The translations under genes were made by a program, and so were the position numbers. Below, one piece after another: positions 9,156 through 20,001 of a DNA stretch of 64,000 nt; positions within the stretch are counted from its first letter, which is position 1; every line of letters begins with the position of its first letter. Below the pieces are notes generated by a model that was given only the letters and a program-made list of their open reading frames with translations, was not told where the DNA came from and did no database searches. The stretch comes from Streptomyces sp. HPF1205 (GTDB lineage: Bacteria > Actinomycetota > Actinomycetes > Streptomycetales > Streptomycetaceae): NCBI RefSeq assembly GCF_020400825.1, contig NZ_JAINVH010000007.1, positions 62,001-126,000 of the forward strand, in the 5' to 3' direction.

Positions 9156-10406
9156 TCAGCTCACCTCGACGCGGAGGATGCGGTCGTCACCCGGATGGGG
9201 CGTGCCGCGCCCGTCGGTGTTGCTCGTGGTCACCAGCAGCGTGTGGTCGTCGAGCGCGACCACCGTCCGCAGCCGCCCGTACTTCTTGGTGAGGAACGCC
9301 TGCGGGGCCGCCGCCGCGGTGGTGCCGCGCAGCGGGACGCGCCACAGGCGCTCGCCCTTGAGCGAGGCCACCCACACGCAGCCGCCCGCGTAGGCGATCC
9401 CGCTGGGCGACGCCTGGTCGGTGGGCCACTGGGCGACGGGGTCGACGTACGCCGGGTTGTGGGCGATGCCCTCGACGACCGGCCAGCCGTAGTTCCTGCC
9501 CGGCTGGATGTAATTGAGCTCGTCCCACTTGTCCTGGCCGAACTCCGAGGCCCACAGATGCCCGGCCGGGTCCCAGGCCAGCCCCTGGACGTTGCGGTGG
9601 CCGGGGGAGTAGACCAGCGATCCGGGGACGGGGTTGTCCTGCGGCGGCTGCCCGTCCGGGGTCATGCGCAGGATCTTCCCGCCGAGCGAGGACATGTCCT
9701 GGGCCAGCGGGCGGTCGCCCGTCTCGCCGGTCCCCGCGTACAGCATCCCGTCAGGTCCGAACGCGATGCGCCCGCCGTTGTGGATGGTCCCGCTCGGAAT
9801 GCCGCGCAGGATCGTGTCGGGCGCCCCGAGCTGCTCGCCCCGGGGCCGCGACGGGTCGTAGATCATGCGCGCGACCCGGTTGTCCGAGTCCGTGGTGAAG
9901 TACGCGTAGACGAGCTTGTCGGACCCGAAGTCGGGGGAGACCGCGAGCCCCAGCAGGCCGTTCTCACCGCCCTGCGTGTGGGTGACGCCGGGCACGGTGC
10001 CGACCGGGGTGACCGTGCCCTTGTCCACGTCGACCCGGGAGATCGTGCCGCTGTCGCGGGAGCCGACCAGGAGTGTGCCGTCGGGGAGCGCGGCCACGCC
10101 CCAGGGGCTGGTGAGGGAGGTGGCGACGGTGCCCGTCACCTTCGCCGTGCCCGTGGCGGGCGCGGCCGAGGGCGTGTCGCCGGGCGAGGCGGTCGCCTGG
10201 GCCGAACCGGTGCCGGACGCGGAGGGAACGGGGGCCGGTGCCGACGCCCCGCCGGACCTCGCCGGGGGCGAGACCAGGGGCGACACCTTCCCGCCGCCGC
10301 CCCCGCACCCTCCCAGGACCACGGCGGCCACCGCGGCGGCGGCCAGGGCCCCGGCGGCACGGTTTCGGGCGGCGGCGGTACTCACGGCTGGACCTCGCAA
10401 CGTCAC
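9156..10406 (-). CDS. PQQ-dependent sugar dehydrogenase-like lipoprotein (glucose/sorbosone dehydrogenase family)
   Basis: About 416 residues. The N-terminus is a lipoprotein signal: basic residues, an Ala-rich hydrophobic core and a lipobox ending VVLGGC. A Ser/Pro/Ala-rich linker precedes a six-bladed beta-propeller of the glucose/sorbosone dehydrogenase family. Recognisable propeller motifs are WGVAALPDGTLLV, GENGLLGLAVSPDF, HNGGRIAFGPDGMLY and QGLAWDPAGHLWASEFG. Members bind PQQ and oxidise sugars outside the membrane; whether this one holds PQQ cannot be told. GTG at 10406 follows GAGAGGGAG; GTG at 10385 follows GAGG with better spacing and is an equal alternative. The gene converges with the LAL regulator across a 239-base, extremely G+C-rich gap. 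Confidence 0.87.
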   Translation of the reverse strand: MTLRGPAVSTAAARNRAAGALAAAAVAAVVLGGCGGGGGKVSPLVSPPARSGGASAPAPVPSASGTGSAQATASPGDTPSAAPATGTAKVTGTVATSLTSPWGVAALPDGTLLVGSRDSGTISRVDVDKGTVTPVGTVPGVTHTQGGENGLLGLAVSPDFGSDKLVYAYFTTDSDNRVARMIYDPSRPRGEQLGAPDTILRGIPSGTIHNGGRIAFGPDGMLYAGTGETGDRPLAQDMSSLGGKILRMTPDGQPPQDNPVPGSLVYSPGHRNVQGLAWDPAGHLWASEFGQDKWDELNYIQPGRNYGWPVVEGIAHNPAYVDPVAQWPTDQASPSGIAYAGGCVWVASLKGERLWRVPLRGTTAAAAPQAFLTKKYGRLRTVVALDDHTLLVTTSNTDGRGTPHPGDDRILRVEVS

Positions 10407-10515
10407 GGCTCCCTCTCGTCCAGCCAAGCACACCACACGGCGCCCCGCCCCCGCGTGACTTTCCCGATCATGCGGCTCGCGCCGTGAGGGGCGTGGGTCG
10501 GCGCGGGCGGCCCGC

Positions 10516-11508
10516 TCAGTCCCACGAGCCCCTGGCCGGGGGCAGGGCGGCGATCTCCGCCATGTCGGCCGCGGTCAGCCGCAGGTCCGCGGCGCCCGCG
10601 TTCTCCGCGACCCAGCGGGAGGACTTCGCACCGGGGACCGCGACCACCGCGGGGCCCTGGGCCAGCGCCCAGGCGAGGGCCACCTGCGCGGCCGTGGCGC
10701 CATGGCGCCGGGCCACCCGCCGCAGCCCGGCGACGATCGGCTGGTTGGCGGCCATCATCTCGGCGGTGAAGCGCGGGTGGCGGGCCCGCACGTCGTCCGG
10801 TTCGAAGCCCTCACCGGGGGTGAGCGTGCCGGTGAGGAAACCGTTCCCCAACGGCATCGCGGCAAGGAAGCCGATGCCGCGCGCACCGCACCACGGCAGC
10901 AGGCGGTCGAGGGCCTCGGGCGCCCACACCGACAGTTCGGCCTGGACGCAGGTGACCGGGAACACCTGCTGGGCGCGGACGAGCTGACGCAGCGTCTCGT
11001 CGTACAGCCCCGAGCCGGCGCGCCGGTCGGCCCGCGCGCCCACCGCGCACAACCCCAGTGCGCGCACCTTCCCGGCCGCGACCAGCTCGGCCATCGCGCC
11101 CCACGTCTCCTCGATGGGCACCTCGGGGTCGACCCGGTGCAGCTGGTAGAGGTCGATGACGTCGGTCTGCAGGCGGCGCAGCGAGGCGTCGCAGGCCCGG
11201 CGCACGTACCCGGGCCTGCCGTTGGCCACGATGTGCTGGTCGCCCACCAGCAGGCCGCACTTGGTGGCGACGAACGCCTCCTCACGGCGCTCCTTGAGCA
11301 CCCGGCCGAGCAGCAGTTCGTTGGTGAACGGGCCGTACATGTCGGCGGTGTCCAGCAGTGTCGCGCCGTGGTCGAGCGCGGTGTGCACCGCCCGCAGCGA
11401 TTGCTCGCCGTCCCGTCGCGAGGCGGAGTACGCCCAGGTCATCGGCATGCACCCCAGTCCGACCGCGCCCACTCCCAAGGCCGCCGCCCCGACCGTCCTG
11501 CGCTCCAC
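10516..11508 (-). CDS. Aldo/keto reductase
   Basis: About 330 residues of a TIM-barrel aldo/keto reductase, an NADPH-dependent carbonyl reductase. The catalytic tetrad is visible: Asp and Tyr in LDTADMYGPFTNE, Lys in VATKCG and His in YQLHRVDP. The N-terminal strand VGAVGLGCMPMTWAYS and the C-terminal cofactor segment VAVPGAKSSRWVAENAGA are typical. The GTG at 11508 has a good ribosome binding site (GGGAGG, 8 bases upstream). ATG at 11544, also after AGGAGG, would add 12 residues. It is divergent from the D-2-hydroxyacid dehydrogenase gene, so the ~50 bases between them must hold both promoters. Substrate unknown. Confidence 0.9.
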   Translation of the reverse strand: MERRTVGAAALGVGAVGLGCMPMTWAYSASRRDGEQSLRAVHTALDHGATLLDTADMYGPFTNELLLGRVLKERREEAFVATKCGLLVGDQHIVANGRPGYVRRACDASLRRLQTDVIDLYQLHRVDPEVPIEETWGAMAELVAAGKVRALGLCAVGARADRRAGSGLYDETLRQLVRAQQVFPVTCVQAELSVWAPEALDRLLPWCGARGIGFLAAMPLGNGFLTGTLTPGEGFEPDDVRARHPRFTAEMMAANQPIVAGLRRVARRHGATAAQVALAWALAQGPAVVAVPGAKSSRWVAENAGAADLRLTAADMAEIAALPPARGSWD

Positions 11509-11556
11509 CCGCCCGACCTCCCTCAAGCGCCCCCACTGTGTCATAGCCTCCTGACC

Positions 11557-12528
11557 ATGACCGACACACCCACCACGGCCGGCCCGGGAGGCGACCGCCC
11601 GCAAGTGTGGCTGTCCGTACCGCCCGACGGAATCGACGGACTGCCCGACACGTACGAGTACCTGTTCTGGGACGGCACCGGCCCGGACTTTCCCGGCGAC
11701 CCCGGCGAGGCCGTCTTCTACGTCGTCCCCTACATGAAGGGCCCGACCGCAGGCGCCCTCCCGCTGCCGCGCATGCGCAACGTACGCGTGGTGCAGACCC
11801 TGACCGCCGGAGTGGACACCATCGTGCCCCACCTGCGTGAACTGCCGCCCGGCGTGCGACTGTGCAACGCCCGCGGGGTGCACGAGGCCAGCACCGCCGA
11901 GCTCGCCCTGGCCCTGATCCTCGCCTCGCTGCGCGGCATCCCCCGCTTCGTGCGCGGCCAGGACAACGAGAAGTGGTACGCGGGCTTCTACCCCGCGCTG
12001 GCCGACCGCACGGTGCTCATAGTCGGGTACGGGTCGATCGGCGCCGCGGTCGAGGACCGGCTGCTGCCCTTCGAATGCGAGGTGCTCCGGGTGGCCAGAG
12101 GGGCGCGTACGACGGCGCGCGGCCCGGTGCACGCCGTGGACGAGCTGCCCGCGCTCCTGCCGCTCGCCGATGTCGTCGTCGTGACCACTCCGCTGACCGA
12201 GCAGACCCGCGGACTGGTCGACGCGTCCTTCCTGGCGGCCATGAAGGACGGAAGTCTGCTGGTCAACGTGGCACGCGGCCGCGTCGTGGACACCAAGGCG
12301 CTGCTCACCGAGACGGAATCGGGCCGGCTGACCGCGGCACTGGATGTCACCGACCCCGAACCGCTGCCGCCCGGGCACCCGTTGTGGCACGCGCCCGGCG
12401 TGCTGATCAGCCCGCACGTCGGCGGGAGCACCTCCGCGTTCCTGCCCCGCGCCCACCGTCTGATCCGTTCCCAGCTCACGCGGTTCGCGAGCGGCCGGCC
12501 GCTGGAGAACGTGGTCGCGACGAGCTGA
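11557..12528 (+). CDS. D-isomer-specific 2-hydroxyacid dehydrogenase family protein
   Basis: A 323-residue NAD(P)-dependent oxidoreductase of the D-2-hydroxyacid dehydrogenase family. The Rossmann fingerprint is VLIVGYGSIGAAVEDRL. The substrate/cofactor Arg lies in LLVNVARGRVVDTKAL and the catalytic His in ISPHVGGSTSAF. Length and order match the family (catalytic domain split around the nucleotide-binding domain). It probably reduces a 2-oxoacid to a D-hydroxyacid, but the substrate is unknown. Transcribed divergently from the aldo/keto reductase, a pairing that may reflect shared control. Confidence 0.88.
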   Translation: MTDTPTTAGPGGDRPQVWLSVPPDGIDGLPDTYEYLFWDGTGPDFPGDPGEAVFYVVPYMKGPTAGALPLPRMRNVRVVQTLTAGVDTIVPHLRELPPGVRLCNARGVHEASTAELALALILASLRGIPRFVRGQDNEKWYAGFYPALADRTVLIVGYGSIGAAVEDRLLPFECEVLRVARGARTTARGPVHAVDELPALLPLADVVVVTTPLTEQTRGLVDASFLAAMKDGSLLVNVARGRVVDTKALLTETESGRLTAALDVTDPEPLPPGHPLWHAPGVLISPHVGGSTSAFLPRAHRLIRSQLTRFASGRPLENVVATS

Positions 12529-12850
12529 CGTCCGCAGCCGCCACGGGCCGCCCGTGACCCTGGCATACGCCTCCGGACCAGGCGTCCCGCCCGCCGGGCG
12601 TGACTGGCACCGGGTGACTGCGAGCGGTATTCAACAACCCTCTTTCTGATTACGCTCAGTAGAAAACCCCTGTCGCTGAGTGACGACCCTGGTGTATCGT
12701 CCCAATCCGGGGGCACGTAGCAACCGTGAGAGTGCGGAGTGCGACGTTGGGAACGACGAGCAAGTGAGGGGGGCGACGGGCGATGCACGGCGCACACCTG
12801 ACCACCACCGCGCGGCCCGCTGGACCGCGCCGACGAGACCTGGCCCGGCG
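12529..12850 (+). other. Intergenic region upstream of the GGDEF/EAL gene
   Basis: This 322-base gap contains an A+T-richer island (about 12630-12670) unusual for the window, followed by a region open in the same frame as the next gene from 12680. It probably holds the promoter. An in-frame GTG at 12764 is a possible alternative start for the downstream protein. No separate gene was recognised. Confidence 0.5.
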
Positions 12851-15800
12851 ATGAGCGCCACCGGAGCGGTGCTCGCCGCGCCGAAGGCCCGCGGGGCCAG
12901 GGCCTGCCTGCTGCCGCAACTCCTGGTCGCCCTGCTGTGCGGCGGCTATACCGTCGGCGCCGCCCTGGGCTGGGGCTGCGGCGAAGTCTCCCTGGTCATG
13001 GGCGACTTCGGGCTCGCCGCCGGTTCCGCGAGCGCCTGCGTGTCCGCGCTGCTGTACGCCCGCCGGGTCGCCGGTCCCGCCCGGCCCGCCTGGGTGCTGT
13101 TCGCGCTGTCCTCCGCCATGAGCGCGCTGGGCAACTCCATCTGGGGGTGGTACGAGGTGGTGCTGCGCGAGCCCGTGCCGCAGCCCTCGGTCGCCGACTT
13201 CTGCTTCCTGATGTTCGCCCCGCCCGCCATCATCGGCCTGCTGGTCCTGGCCAAGCGCCCGGTGACCAGGGCCGGCTGGGTCTGCCTGACCCTGGACACC
13301 TGGCTGATCGGCGGCTCGCTGCTCACCCTGTCGTGGAGCCTGGCGCTGGCCAGGACCGCGTCCGACGACGGCCCCAGCACCGCCCGCACCGCGCTGTCGC
13401 TGGCGTACCCGCTGCTGGACATCGTGCTCGTCAGCATGGTGCTCGCCCTGCACTTCCGCCGCTCGGCGGTCAACCGCGCCGCGGTCAACACCGCCATCGC
13501 GGCCCTGGCCCTGACCGTGCTGTGCGACGCGCTGTTCACCTCTCCGCTGCTGCGCGCCCACTACCGCTCCGGCCAGATCCTCGACGCCGGCTGGTTCGCC
13601 GGCAGCCTGCTGATGGCGTACGCGCCCTGGGCGGGCCCCCGCCGGCCGCAGCCGCGGCGGACCGGCGCCACCACCCGCAAGGTCGCCGGCTCGCTCACCG
13701 CCCTGACCCCCTACCTCGCCGCGGCCGTCTGCACCCTCGGCATCCTCTACAACGTCATCACCGGCCAGAAGTGCGACCGCGTGGTGCTCTTCACCGGCTG
13801 CACGGTCGTCATGGCGCTGGTGGTGCGCCAGGGCATCATGCTGCTCGACAACATCGCCCTCACCCAGGAGCTCGCCCAGAAGGAGAACCACTTCCGCTCC
13901 CTGGTGCAGGGCTCCAGCGACGTCATCATGATCGCCGCGCCCACCGGCGTCCTGCGGTACGTCAGCCCCGCCGCGCAGGGCGTCTACGGCCGCGACCCGG
14001 AGGAAATGGTCGGCACCGAGCTCGCCGCCCACATCCACCCCGGCGACCTGGGACGCGTGGTGCACGAGGTGCGCCGCTTCCTCGCCGCGCCGCCCGGCGA
14101 GGAACCCGCCACCCGTATCGAGTGCCGCATCCGCTCCGGGCACGCGAGGGACCGGGGGAAGGACCGGGCGGGGGACGGCGCCACCGACGGCGCCGGCCCG
14201 GCGGCCCCGCCCGGCGACGAGGCGGGCTGGCTCCACGTCGAGTCGAGCGTCAAGCGCTACCAGGGCGGGCTGATCTTCAACAGCCGCGACGTCACCGAGC
14301 GGGTGCGGCTGCAGGCCCAGCTCCAGCACAACGCCTCGCACGACCCGCTGACCGACCTGCCCAACCGGGCACTGTTCACCGAGCGGGTGGACCGCGCCCT
14401 CGGCGGCCGCCGGGCCGGCGACGGGCGGGCCGCGGTGCTCTACGTCGACCTCGACGGCTTCAAGGCCGTCAACGACACCATCGGCCACCAAGCGGGTGAC
14501 GACCTGCTGGTCCAGGCCGCCCACCGGCTGCAGGCCGCCCTTCGCGCGGGCGACACGGCCGCCCGTCTCGGCGGCGACGAATTCGCGGCCCTCATCACCG
14601 GCCCCGAAGGGGGCGGGACCGGCGAGCGGCAGGTCAGGGAGATCGCCGACCGGCTGCGGGCCGTGCTGAGCGAGCCGTACCCGATGCCGGGAGCCCCGGG
14701 CGACGAGATGCGGGTCGGCGCCAGCGTCGGCGTGGCCTTCGCCGAACCCGGCATCGGCCCCGCCGAGCTGATGCGCCGGGCCGACCTGGCGATGTACCGG
14801 GCCAAGCAGGGCGGTAAGGGCCGGGTGGAGCTGTACGCACCGCAGCCGCCGGCCGAGGCCGTCCGCCGCACCGAGCGGGCGGACCGGCTGCGCCGGGCCC
14901 TGGACGACGGCGAGTTCACCCTGCTGCACCAGCCGGTGGTCGAGCTGTCCGGCGGCCGGATCACCGCTGTGGCGGCCCAGGCCCGCCGACGGGCCGGCCA
15001 CGGCGCCCCGGCCGTCCCGGCCGATTTCAGCGGCGTGCAGTTCACCGCGGCCGGCCTCCCCGCCGTCGACTTCCGCGCCGCGGAGTCCGGAGATGCCGAG
15101 TTCGCAGCCGCCGAGTTGGCAGCCGCCGAGTTGGCAGCCGCCGAGCCGGGCGCCGAGGGGGCGCGCGAGGAGAGCGGCCGGGAGTTAGAGCCGGGGCGGC
15201 TGCTGGAGCGGGCCGTGGCACAGGCCGCGCTGCGCTACGCCGCGGGCCACCGCATCCCCGTCTCGGTGCGGCTGCCCGCCCGCCGGCTGCTCCACCGCGA
15301 CCTGCCCCCAGGCGCCTTCGCCGCCCTGCTCGACCGCCACCAACTGCCGCCCGGCGGCCTGCTGCTGGAACTGGCCGGCGGCGACCCCCGCATCACCCAC
15401 GAGGAGCTGGCGCACCGCCTCGCCGCGTTGCGCCGGCTCGGCGTGCGGATCGCCCTCGGCGGCTTCGGCGCCGCGTACGGCGGCCCGGCGGCCCTGTGCC
15501 GCCTCCCGGTGGACGAGATCAGGCTGGACCGCCTGCTGTGCGAGGGTGTGGCGGAGTCCCCCCGGCTGCAGAAGATCACCGGGGGTCTGCTGCGGATCGC
15601 CGCCGACCTGGGCGTGCGGACCGTCGCCGAGGGCGTGGACCGCCCGGAGCAGGTGCTGGCGCTGCGCGCCCTGGGTTGTGCCCAGGGCGTGGGCATGGCC
15701 TTCTCCGGCCCGCTGGACGAGCACCGGCTGCGCGGCGCGCTCAGCCGCGGCCGCTTCCCCGTACCCCGGGAGGCGGAATCCGCCGCGCGGGATTCCCCGC

Positions 15801-15922
15801 CCCCCGGAGGCCCCGCGCGGGACCTCGTACGGCGGGAAACCCCACGTGAACAGGTCGCCTCGCGAGCGGTGCCGTCAGCCACACGGCGTTCGAATGCTGA
15901 GACGCCGGTCCCACCGGCTTGA
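12851..15922 (+). CDS. Membrane PAS-GGDEF-degenerate EAL protein (c-di-GMP signalling), contains a TTA codon
   Basis: About 1023 residues. The N-terminal third is hydrophobic with roughly eight to ten membrane helices (residues about 15-330). A PAS domain follows ([16 protein letters not shown] onward), then a GGDEF domain with intact active site RLGGDEF (574-578) and an intact inhibitory I-site RAGD five residues before it, so diguanylate cyclase activity is likely. The C-terminal EAL-like domain is degenerate: the EAL signature is replaced by AQARRR and the usual DDFG by GGFG, so phosphodiesterase activity is unlikely. A 15-base tandem repeat encodes an AAELA linker inside it. Leu779 is encoded by TTA, the rare codon read by the bldA tRNA, implying developmental control. 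Start chosen at ATG 12851; the ribosome binding site is weak and GTG 12764 is possible. ilvB follows directly. Confidence 0.87.
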   Translation: MSATGAVLAAPKARGARACLLPQLLVALLCGGYTVGAALGWGCGEVSLVMGDFGLAAGSASACVSALLYARRVAGPARPAWVLFALSSAMSALGNSIWGWYEVVLREPVPQPSVADFCFLMFAPPAIIGLLVLAKRPVTRAGWVCLTLDTWLIGGSLLTLSWSLALARTASDDGPSTARTALSLAYPLLDIVLVSMVLALHFRRSAVNRAAVNTAIAALALTVLCDALFTSPLLRAHYRSGQILDAGWFAGSLLMAYAPWAGPRRPQPRRTGATTRKVAGSLTALTPYLAAAVCTLGILYNVITGQKCDRVVLFTGCTVVMALVVRQGIMLLDNIALTQELAQKENHFRSLVQGSSDVIMIAAPTGVLRYVSPAAQGVYGRDPEEMVGTELAAHIHPGDLGRVVHEVRRFLAAPPGEEPATRIECRIRSGHARDRGKDRAGDGATDGAGPAAPPGDEAGWLHVESSVKRYQGGLIFNSRDVTERVRLQAQLQHNASHDPLTDLPNRALFTERVDRALGGRRAGDGRAAVLYVDLDGFKAVNDTIGHQAGDDLLVQAAHRLQAALRAGDTAARLGGDEFAALITGPEGGGTGERQVREIADRLRAVLSEPYPMPGAPGDEMRVGASVGVAFAEPGIGPAELMRRADLAMYRAKQGGKGRVELYAPQPPAEAVRRTERADRLRRALDDGEFTLLHQPVVELSGGRITAVAAQARRRAGHGAPAVPADFSGVQFTAAGLPAVDFRAAESGDAEFAAAELAAAELAAAEPGAEGAREESGRELEPGRLLERAVAQAALRYAAGHRIPVSVRLPARRLLHRDLPPGAFAALLDRHQLPPGGLLLELAGGDPRITHEELAHRLAALRRLGVRIALGGFGAAYGGPAALCRLPVDEIRLDRLLCEGVAESPRLQKITGGLLRIAADLGVRTVAEGVDRPEQVLALRALGCAQGVGMAFSGPLDEHRLRGALSRGRFPVPREAESAARDSPPPGGPARDLVRRETPREQVASRAVPSATRRSNAETPVPPA
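15101..15145 (+). repeat. 15-base tandem repeat, 3 copies, inside the EAL-like domain
   Basis: Three consecutive units of TTSGCAGCCGCCGAG (S = C or G) at 15101, 15116 and 15131 encode an FAAAE / LAAAE / LAAAE linker. It is an in-frame expansion within the degenerate EAL domain, about 40 bases before the TTA codon. Confidence 0.9.
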
Positions 15923-15955
15923 CACCCCCCGGGGCACCGGAGGAGGGTCGACCCC

Positions 15956-15997
15956 ATGCGCACCCGAATTCTCGTACTTGGAAAGCGCGTCGGCTGA
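15956..15997 (+). CDS. ilvB leader peptide (13 aa)
   Basis: A tiny ORF translating [13 protein letters not shown]. It has a strong ribosome binding site (GGAGGAGGG, 7 bases upstream). The Ile-Leu-Val-Leu run uses ATT, CTC, GTA and CTT; three of these end in A or T, which is rare in this G+C-rich genome. It lies upstream of a hairpin with a six-T tail and of ilvB. This is the expected layout for ribosome-mediated attenuation by the pathway products Ile, Leu and Val; such leaders are known upstream of actinobacterial ilvB. Confidence 0.82.
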   Translation: MRTRILVLGKRVG

Positions 15998-16066
15998 CCG
16001 AGACCCCGCAGTCTCGCACCCACCGGCGCGCTCCCCTCGCTTGCCTGACGGCACGAGGGGTTTTTT
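15984..16066 (+). promoter_or_regulatory. Attenuator of ilvBN: alternative helix plus terminator
   Basis: The terminator has stem CCCCTCG (16033-16039) and CGAGGGG (16054-16060) followed by six T. Upstream, AGCGCGTCGG (15984-15993, last codons of the leader peptide) can pair with CCGGCGCGCT (16023-16032, directly before the terminator), with one G-U pair. A small GAGAC/GTCTC hairpin sits inside. A ribosome stalled on the Ile-Leu-Val-Leu codons would cover or disturb the upstream arm. The terminator and leader are seen; the switching model is inferred. Confidence 0.75.
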
Positions 16067-16115
16067 GTTGTCCGGCCCCCAGACAAACCCTCATCTTCGA
16101 GAGAAGAGAACGCAG

Positions 16116-17990
16116 ATGACCGAGCAGGCCACCGGGTCCCACCATCCGCAGCAGCGGACCCGCAGCGCGGCGCCCGCCGCCGCCCCCGCCGAGCGCGTGA
16201 CGGGCGCACAGGCCCTCATCCGCTCCCTCGAGGCCGTCGGGGCCGACACCGTATTCGGCATCCCGGGTGGCGCGATCCTGCCGGCGTACGACCCCCTGAT
16301 GGACTCCTCCCGGGTGCGCCACGTCCTGGTCCGCCACGAGCAGGGCGCCGGGCACGCCGCCACCGGCTACGCCCAGGCCACCGGCAAGGTCGGCGTGTGC
16401 ATGGCCACCTCGGGGCCGGGCGCGACCAACCTGGTCACCCCGATCGCCGACGCCCACATGGACTCGGTGCCGATCGTCGCCATCACCGGACAGGTCGCCT
16501 CGAAGTCCATCGGCACCGACGCCTTCCAGGAGGCGGACATCTGCGGCATCACCATGCCGATCACCAAGCACAACTTCCTGGTCACCGAGGCCGCCGACAT
16601 CCCGCGCACCATCGCCGAGGCGTTCCACATCGCCTCCACCGGCCGCCCCGGCCCGGTGCTGGTCGACATCGCCAAGGACGCGCTGCAGAACGAGACCACC
16701 TTCTCCTGGCCGCCGCAGCAGGACCTGCCCGGCTACCGCCCGGTGACCAAGCCGCACGCCAAGCAGATCCGCGAGGCCGCCCGGCTGATCAACGAGGCCA
16801 GGCGCCCGGTGCTGTACGTCGGCGGCGGCGTGCTCAAGGCGCGCGCCACCGCCGAGCTGCGCATCCTCGCCGAGCTGACCGGCGCCCCCGTCACCACCAC
16901 CTTGATGGCGCTGGGCGCGTTCCCCGACAGCCACCCGCAGCACCTGGGCATGCCCGGCATGCACGGCAGCGTCGCGGCCGTCACCGCCCTGCAGCGCGCC
17001 GACCTGATCGTGGCCCTCGGCGCCCGCTTCGACGACCGCGTGACCGGCAAGCTGGACACCTTCGCGCCCTTCGCCAAGGTCGTGCACGCCGACATCGACC
17101 CGGCCGAGATCTCCAAGAACCGGGTGGCCGACGTCCCGATCGTCGGTGACGCCCGCGAGGTGCTCGCCGACCTGATCGTCGCCGTCCAGGCCGAGCACGA
17201 GGCCGGCCACAAGGGCGACTACAGCGAATGGCGCGAGCAGCTCGACTCCTGGCGCGCGACCTACCCGCTCGGCTACGACCTGCCCGCCGACGGCAGCCTG
17301 TCCCCGCAGCAGGTCATCGAGCGCATCGGCGAGCTCGCCCCGGACAACACGCTGTACGCGGCGGGCGTCGGCCAGCACCAGATGTGGGCCGCCCAGTTCA
17401 TCAAGTACGAGAAGCCCGGCACGTGGTTCAACTCCGGCGGCGCCGGCACCATGGGCTACGCGGTGCCCGCCGCCATGGGCGCCAAGGCCGGCTGCCCCGA
17501 CGCGACCGTGTGGGCCATCGACGGCGACGGCTGCTTCCAGATGACCAACCAGGAGCTGGTCACCTGCGCCCTGAACAACATCCCCATCAAGGTCGCCATC
17601 ATCAACAACGGCGCCCTGGGCATGGTCCGCCAGTGGCAGAACCTCTTCTACGGCGAGCGGTTCTCCAACACCGTGCTGCACGACGGCGCCGAGGGCGTGC
17701 CCGGCTCGGCCCGCGGCGTCGGCTCGGTCCGCAACCGCGGCACCCGCGTCCCGGACTTCGTCAAGCTCGCCGAGGCCATGGGCTGCGTGGGCCTGCGCTG
17801 CGAGTCCCCGGCCGATCTGGACAAGGTCATCGCCGAGGCCAACGCGATCAACGACCGTCCGGTCGTGGTGGACTTCATCGTGCACGAGGACGCCATGGTG
17901 TGGCCGATGGTCGCCGCCGGCACGTCCAACGACGAGATCATGGCCGCCCGCGACGTCCGCCCCGACTTCAGCGACGAGCTGGACGACTGA
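16116..17990 (+). CDS. ilvB: Acetolactate synthase, large (catalytic) subunit
   Basis: 624 residues, the normal length. It condenses two pyruvates (or pyruvate and 2-oxobutyrate) to acetohydroxyacids, the first common step of Val/Leu and Ile synthesis, using thiamine diphosphate, Mg and FAD. The catalytic Glu75 lies in [18 protein letters not shown], the FAD/central domain follows, and the ThDP motif is [16 protein letters not shown] near residue 469. The ATG at 16116 follows GAGAGAAGAG. The leader region upstream carries a leader peptide and terminator. ilvN follows 38 bases downstream, so the two subunits are co-transcribed. Confidence 0.97.
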   Translation: MTEQATGSHHPQQRTRSAAPAAAPAERVTGAQALIRSLEAVGADTVFGIPGGAILPAYDPLMDSSRVRHVLVRHEQGAGHAATGYAQATGKVGVCMATSGPGATNLVTPIADAHMDSVPIVAITGQVASKSIGTDAFQEADICGITMPITKHNFLVTEAADIPRTIAEAFHIASTGRPGPVLVDIAKDALQNETTFSWPPQQDLPGYRPVTKPHAKQIREAARLINEARRPVLYVGGGVLKARATAELRILAELTGAPVTTTLMALGAFPDSHPQHLGMPGMHGSVAAVTALQRADLIVALGARFDDRVTGKLDTFAPFAKVVHADIDPAEISKNRVADVPIVGDAREVLADLIVAVQAEHEAGHKGDYSEWREQLDSWRATYPLGYDLPADGSLSPQQVIERIGELAPDNTLYAAGVGQHQMWAAQFIKYEKPGTWFNSGGAGTMGYAVPAAMGAKAGCPDATVWAIDGDGCFQMTNQELVTCALNNIPIKVAIINNGALGMVRQWQNLFYGERFSNTVLHDGAEGVPGSARGVGSVRNRGTRVPDFVKLAEAMGCVGLRCESPADLDKVIAEANAINDRPVVVDFIVHEDAMVWPMVAAGTSNDEIMAARDVRPDFSDELDD

Positions 17991-18028
17991 GGCCCCGCGA
18001 AGGCACGAGAGAGGCAACGGTTCAGACC

Positions 18029-18556
18029 ATGTCCAAGCACACGCTGTCCGTCCTGGTGGAGAACAAGCCCGGCGTCCTGGCCAGGATCACCGCCCTGTTC
18101 TCCCGGCGCGGCTTCAACATCGACTCGCTCGCCGTGGGCACCACCGAGCACCCGGAGATCTCCCGGATCACCATCGTCGTCAACGTCATCGACGAGCTGC
18201 CGCTGGAACAGGTGACCAAGCAGCTCAACAAGCTCGTCAACGTGCTGAAGATCGTCGAGCTCGACCCCGCCGCGGCCGTGCAGCGGGAGCTGGTGCTGGT
18301 GAAGGTGCGCGCCGACAACGACACCCGCTCGCAGATCGTGGAGATCGTCCAGCTCTTCCGCGCCAAGACCGTGGACGTCTCGCCCGAGGCGGTCACCGTC
18401 GAGGCCACCGGCAGCGCGGACAAGCTGGAGGCCATGCTGAAGATGCTGGAGCCGTTCGGCATCAAGGAGCTGGTCCAGTCCGGCACCATCGCCATCGGCC
18501 GCGGCGCCCGCTCCATCACCGACCGCAGCCTGCGCGCCCTCGACCGGTCCGCGTAG
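18029..18556 (+). CDS. ilvN: Acetolactate synthase, small (regulatory) subunit
   Basis: 175 residues. It starts with an ACT domain (LSVLVENKPGVLARITALFSRR...NIDSLAVG) that binds valine for feedback inhibition, followed by the family's C-terminal domain (RELVLVKVRAD...). It activates and regulates IlvB. Length is typical. It lies between ilvB and ilvC. A 10-bp hairpin follows within 10 bases of the stop. Confidence 0.97.
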   Translation: MSKHTLSVLVENKPGVLARITALFSRRGFNIDSLAVGTTEHPEISRITIVVNVIDELPLEQVTKQLNKLVNVLKIVELDPAAAVQRELVLVKVRADNDTRSQIVEIVQLFRAKTVDVSPEAVTVEATGSADKLEAMLKMLEPFGIKELVQSGTIAIGRGARSITDRSLRALDRSA

Positions 18557-18565
18557 CCCACGCCC

Positions 18566-18589
18566 GGTGGCCGCCCCGCGGCGGCCACC
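18566..18589 (+). terminator. Hairpin between ilvN and ilvC
   Basis: A perfect 10-bp stem (GGTGGCCGCC with GGCGGCCACC) and 4-base loop, without a T-tract, 10 bases after ilvN. It may terminate or damp transcription, so that ilvC depends partly on its own promoter in the 198-base gap. A second short hairpin (CCCACC/GGTGGG, 18704-18723) precedes the ilvC ribosome binding site. Confidence 0.55.
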
Positions 18590-18664
18590 GGCCACCGGGC
18601 ACCCGCCACCCGCCGCACCCGCTCGCGGCATCCGCCGCGCCGCCGCGGCCACCCGCCCGGGTGA

Positions 18665-19753
<1,089 letters not shown>

Positions 19754-19781
19754 GCCCTGGTCCGCGAGCTCACCCGTACGG

Positions 19782-19810
19782 GCCCCCGGCCGCCTCGCGC
19801 CGGGGGCTTT
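19782..19810 (+). terminator. Terminator after ilvC
   Basis: A 9-bp stem (GCCCCCGGC with GCCGGGGGC) with an 8-base loop and a TTT tail, 28 bases after the ilvC stop. It separates ilvBNC from serA. The remaining ~190 bases before serA contain no gene and presumably its promoter. Confidence 0.8.
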
Positions 19811-20001
19811 GTACGAAGCGAAGCAACCCCTCCGGGTGATACTTCCATTTCGGCGAAGGCCGCGGTTCGCACCGCCGATACACTCCCTTAACAAGCGCGT
19901 CAGGCTCACAGCGTCGTGCGTCTTCCACGCGGCAAGCCATCCCCGCCTCCCTGGAGCGGTCGCACGGGACCGGCCGCCCACGAAGGACAAGTGAGGACCA
20001 C

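Noticed and set aside
15919..15924. TTGACA just upstream of the ilvB leader as a -35 box
   Set aside because: No -10-like sequence lies 16-19 bases downstream; that place is the leader ribosome binding site, so a promoter here would lose it.
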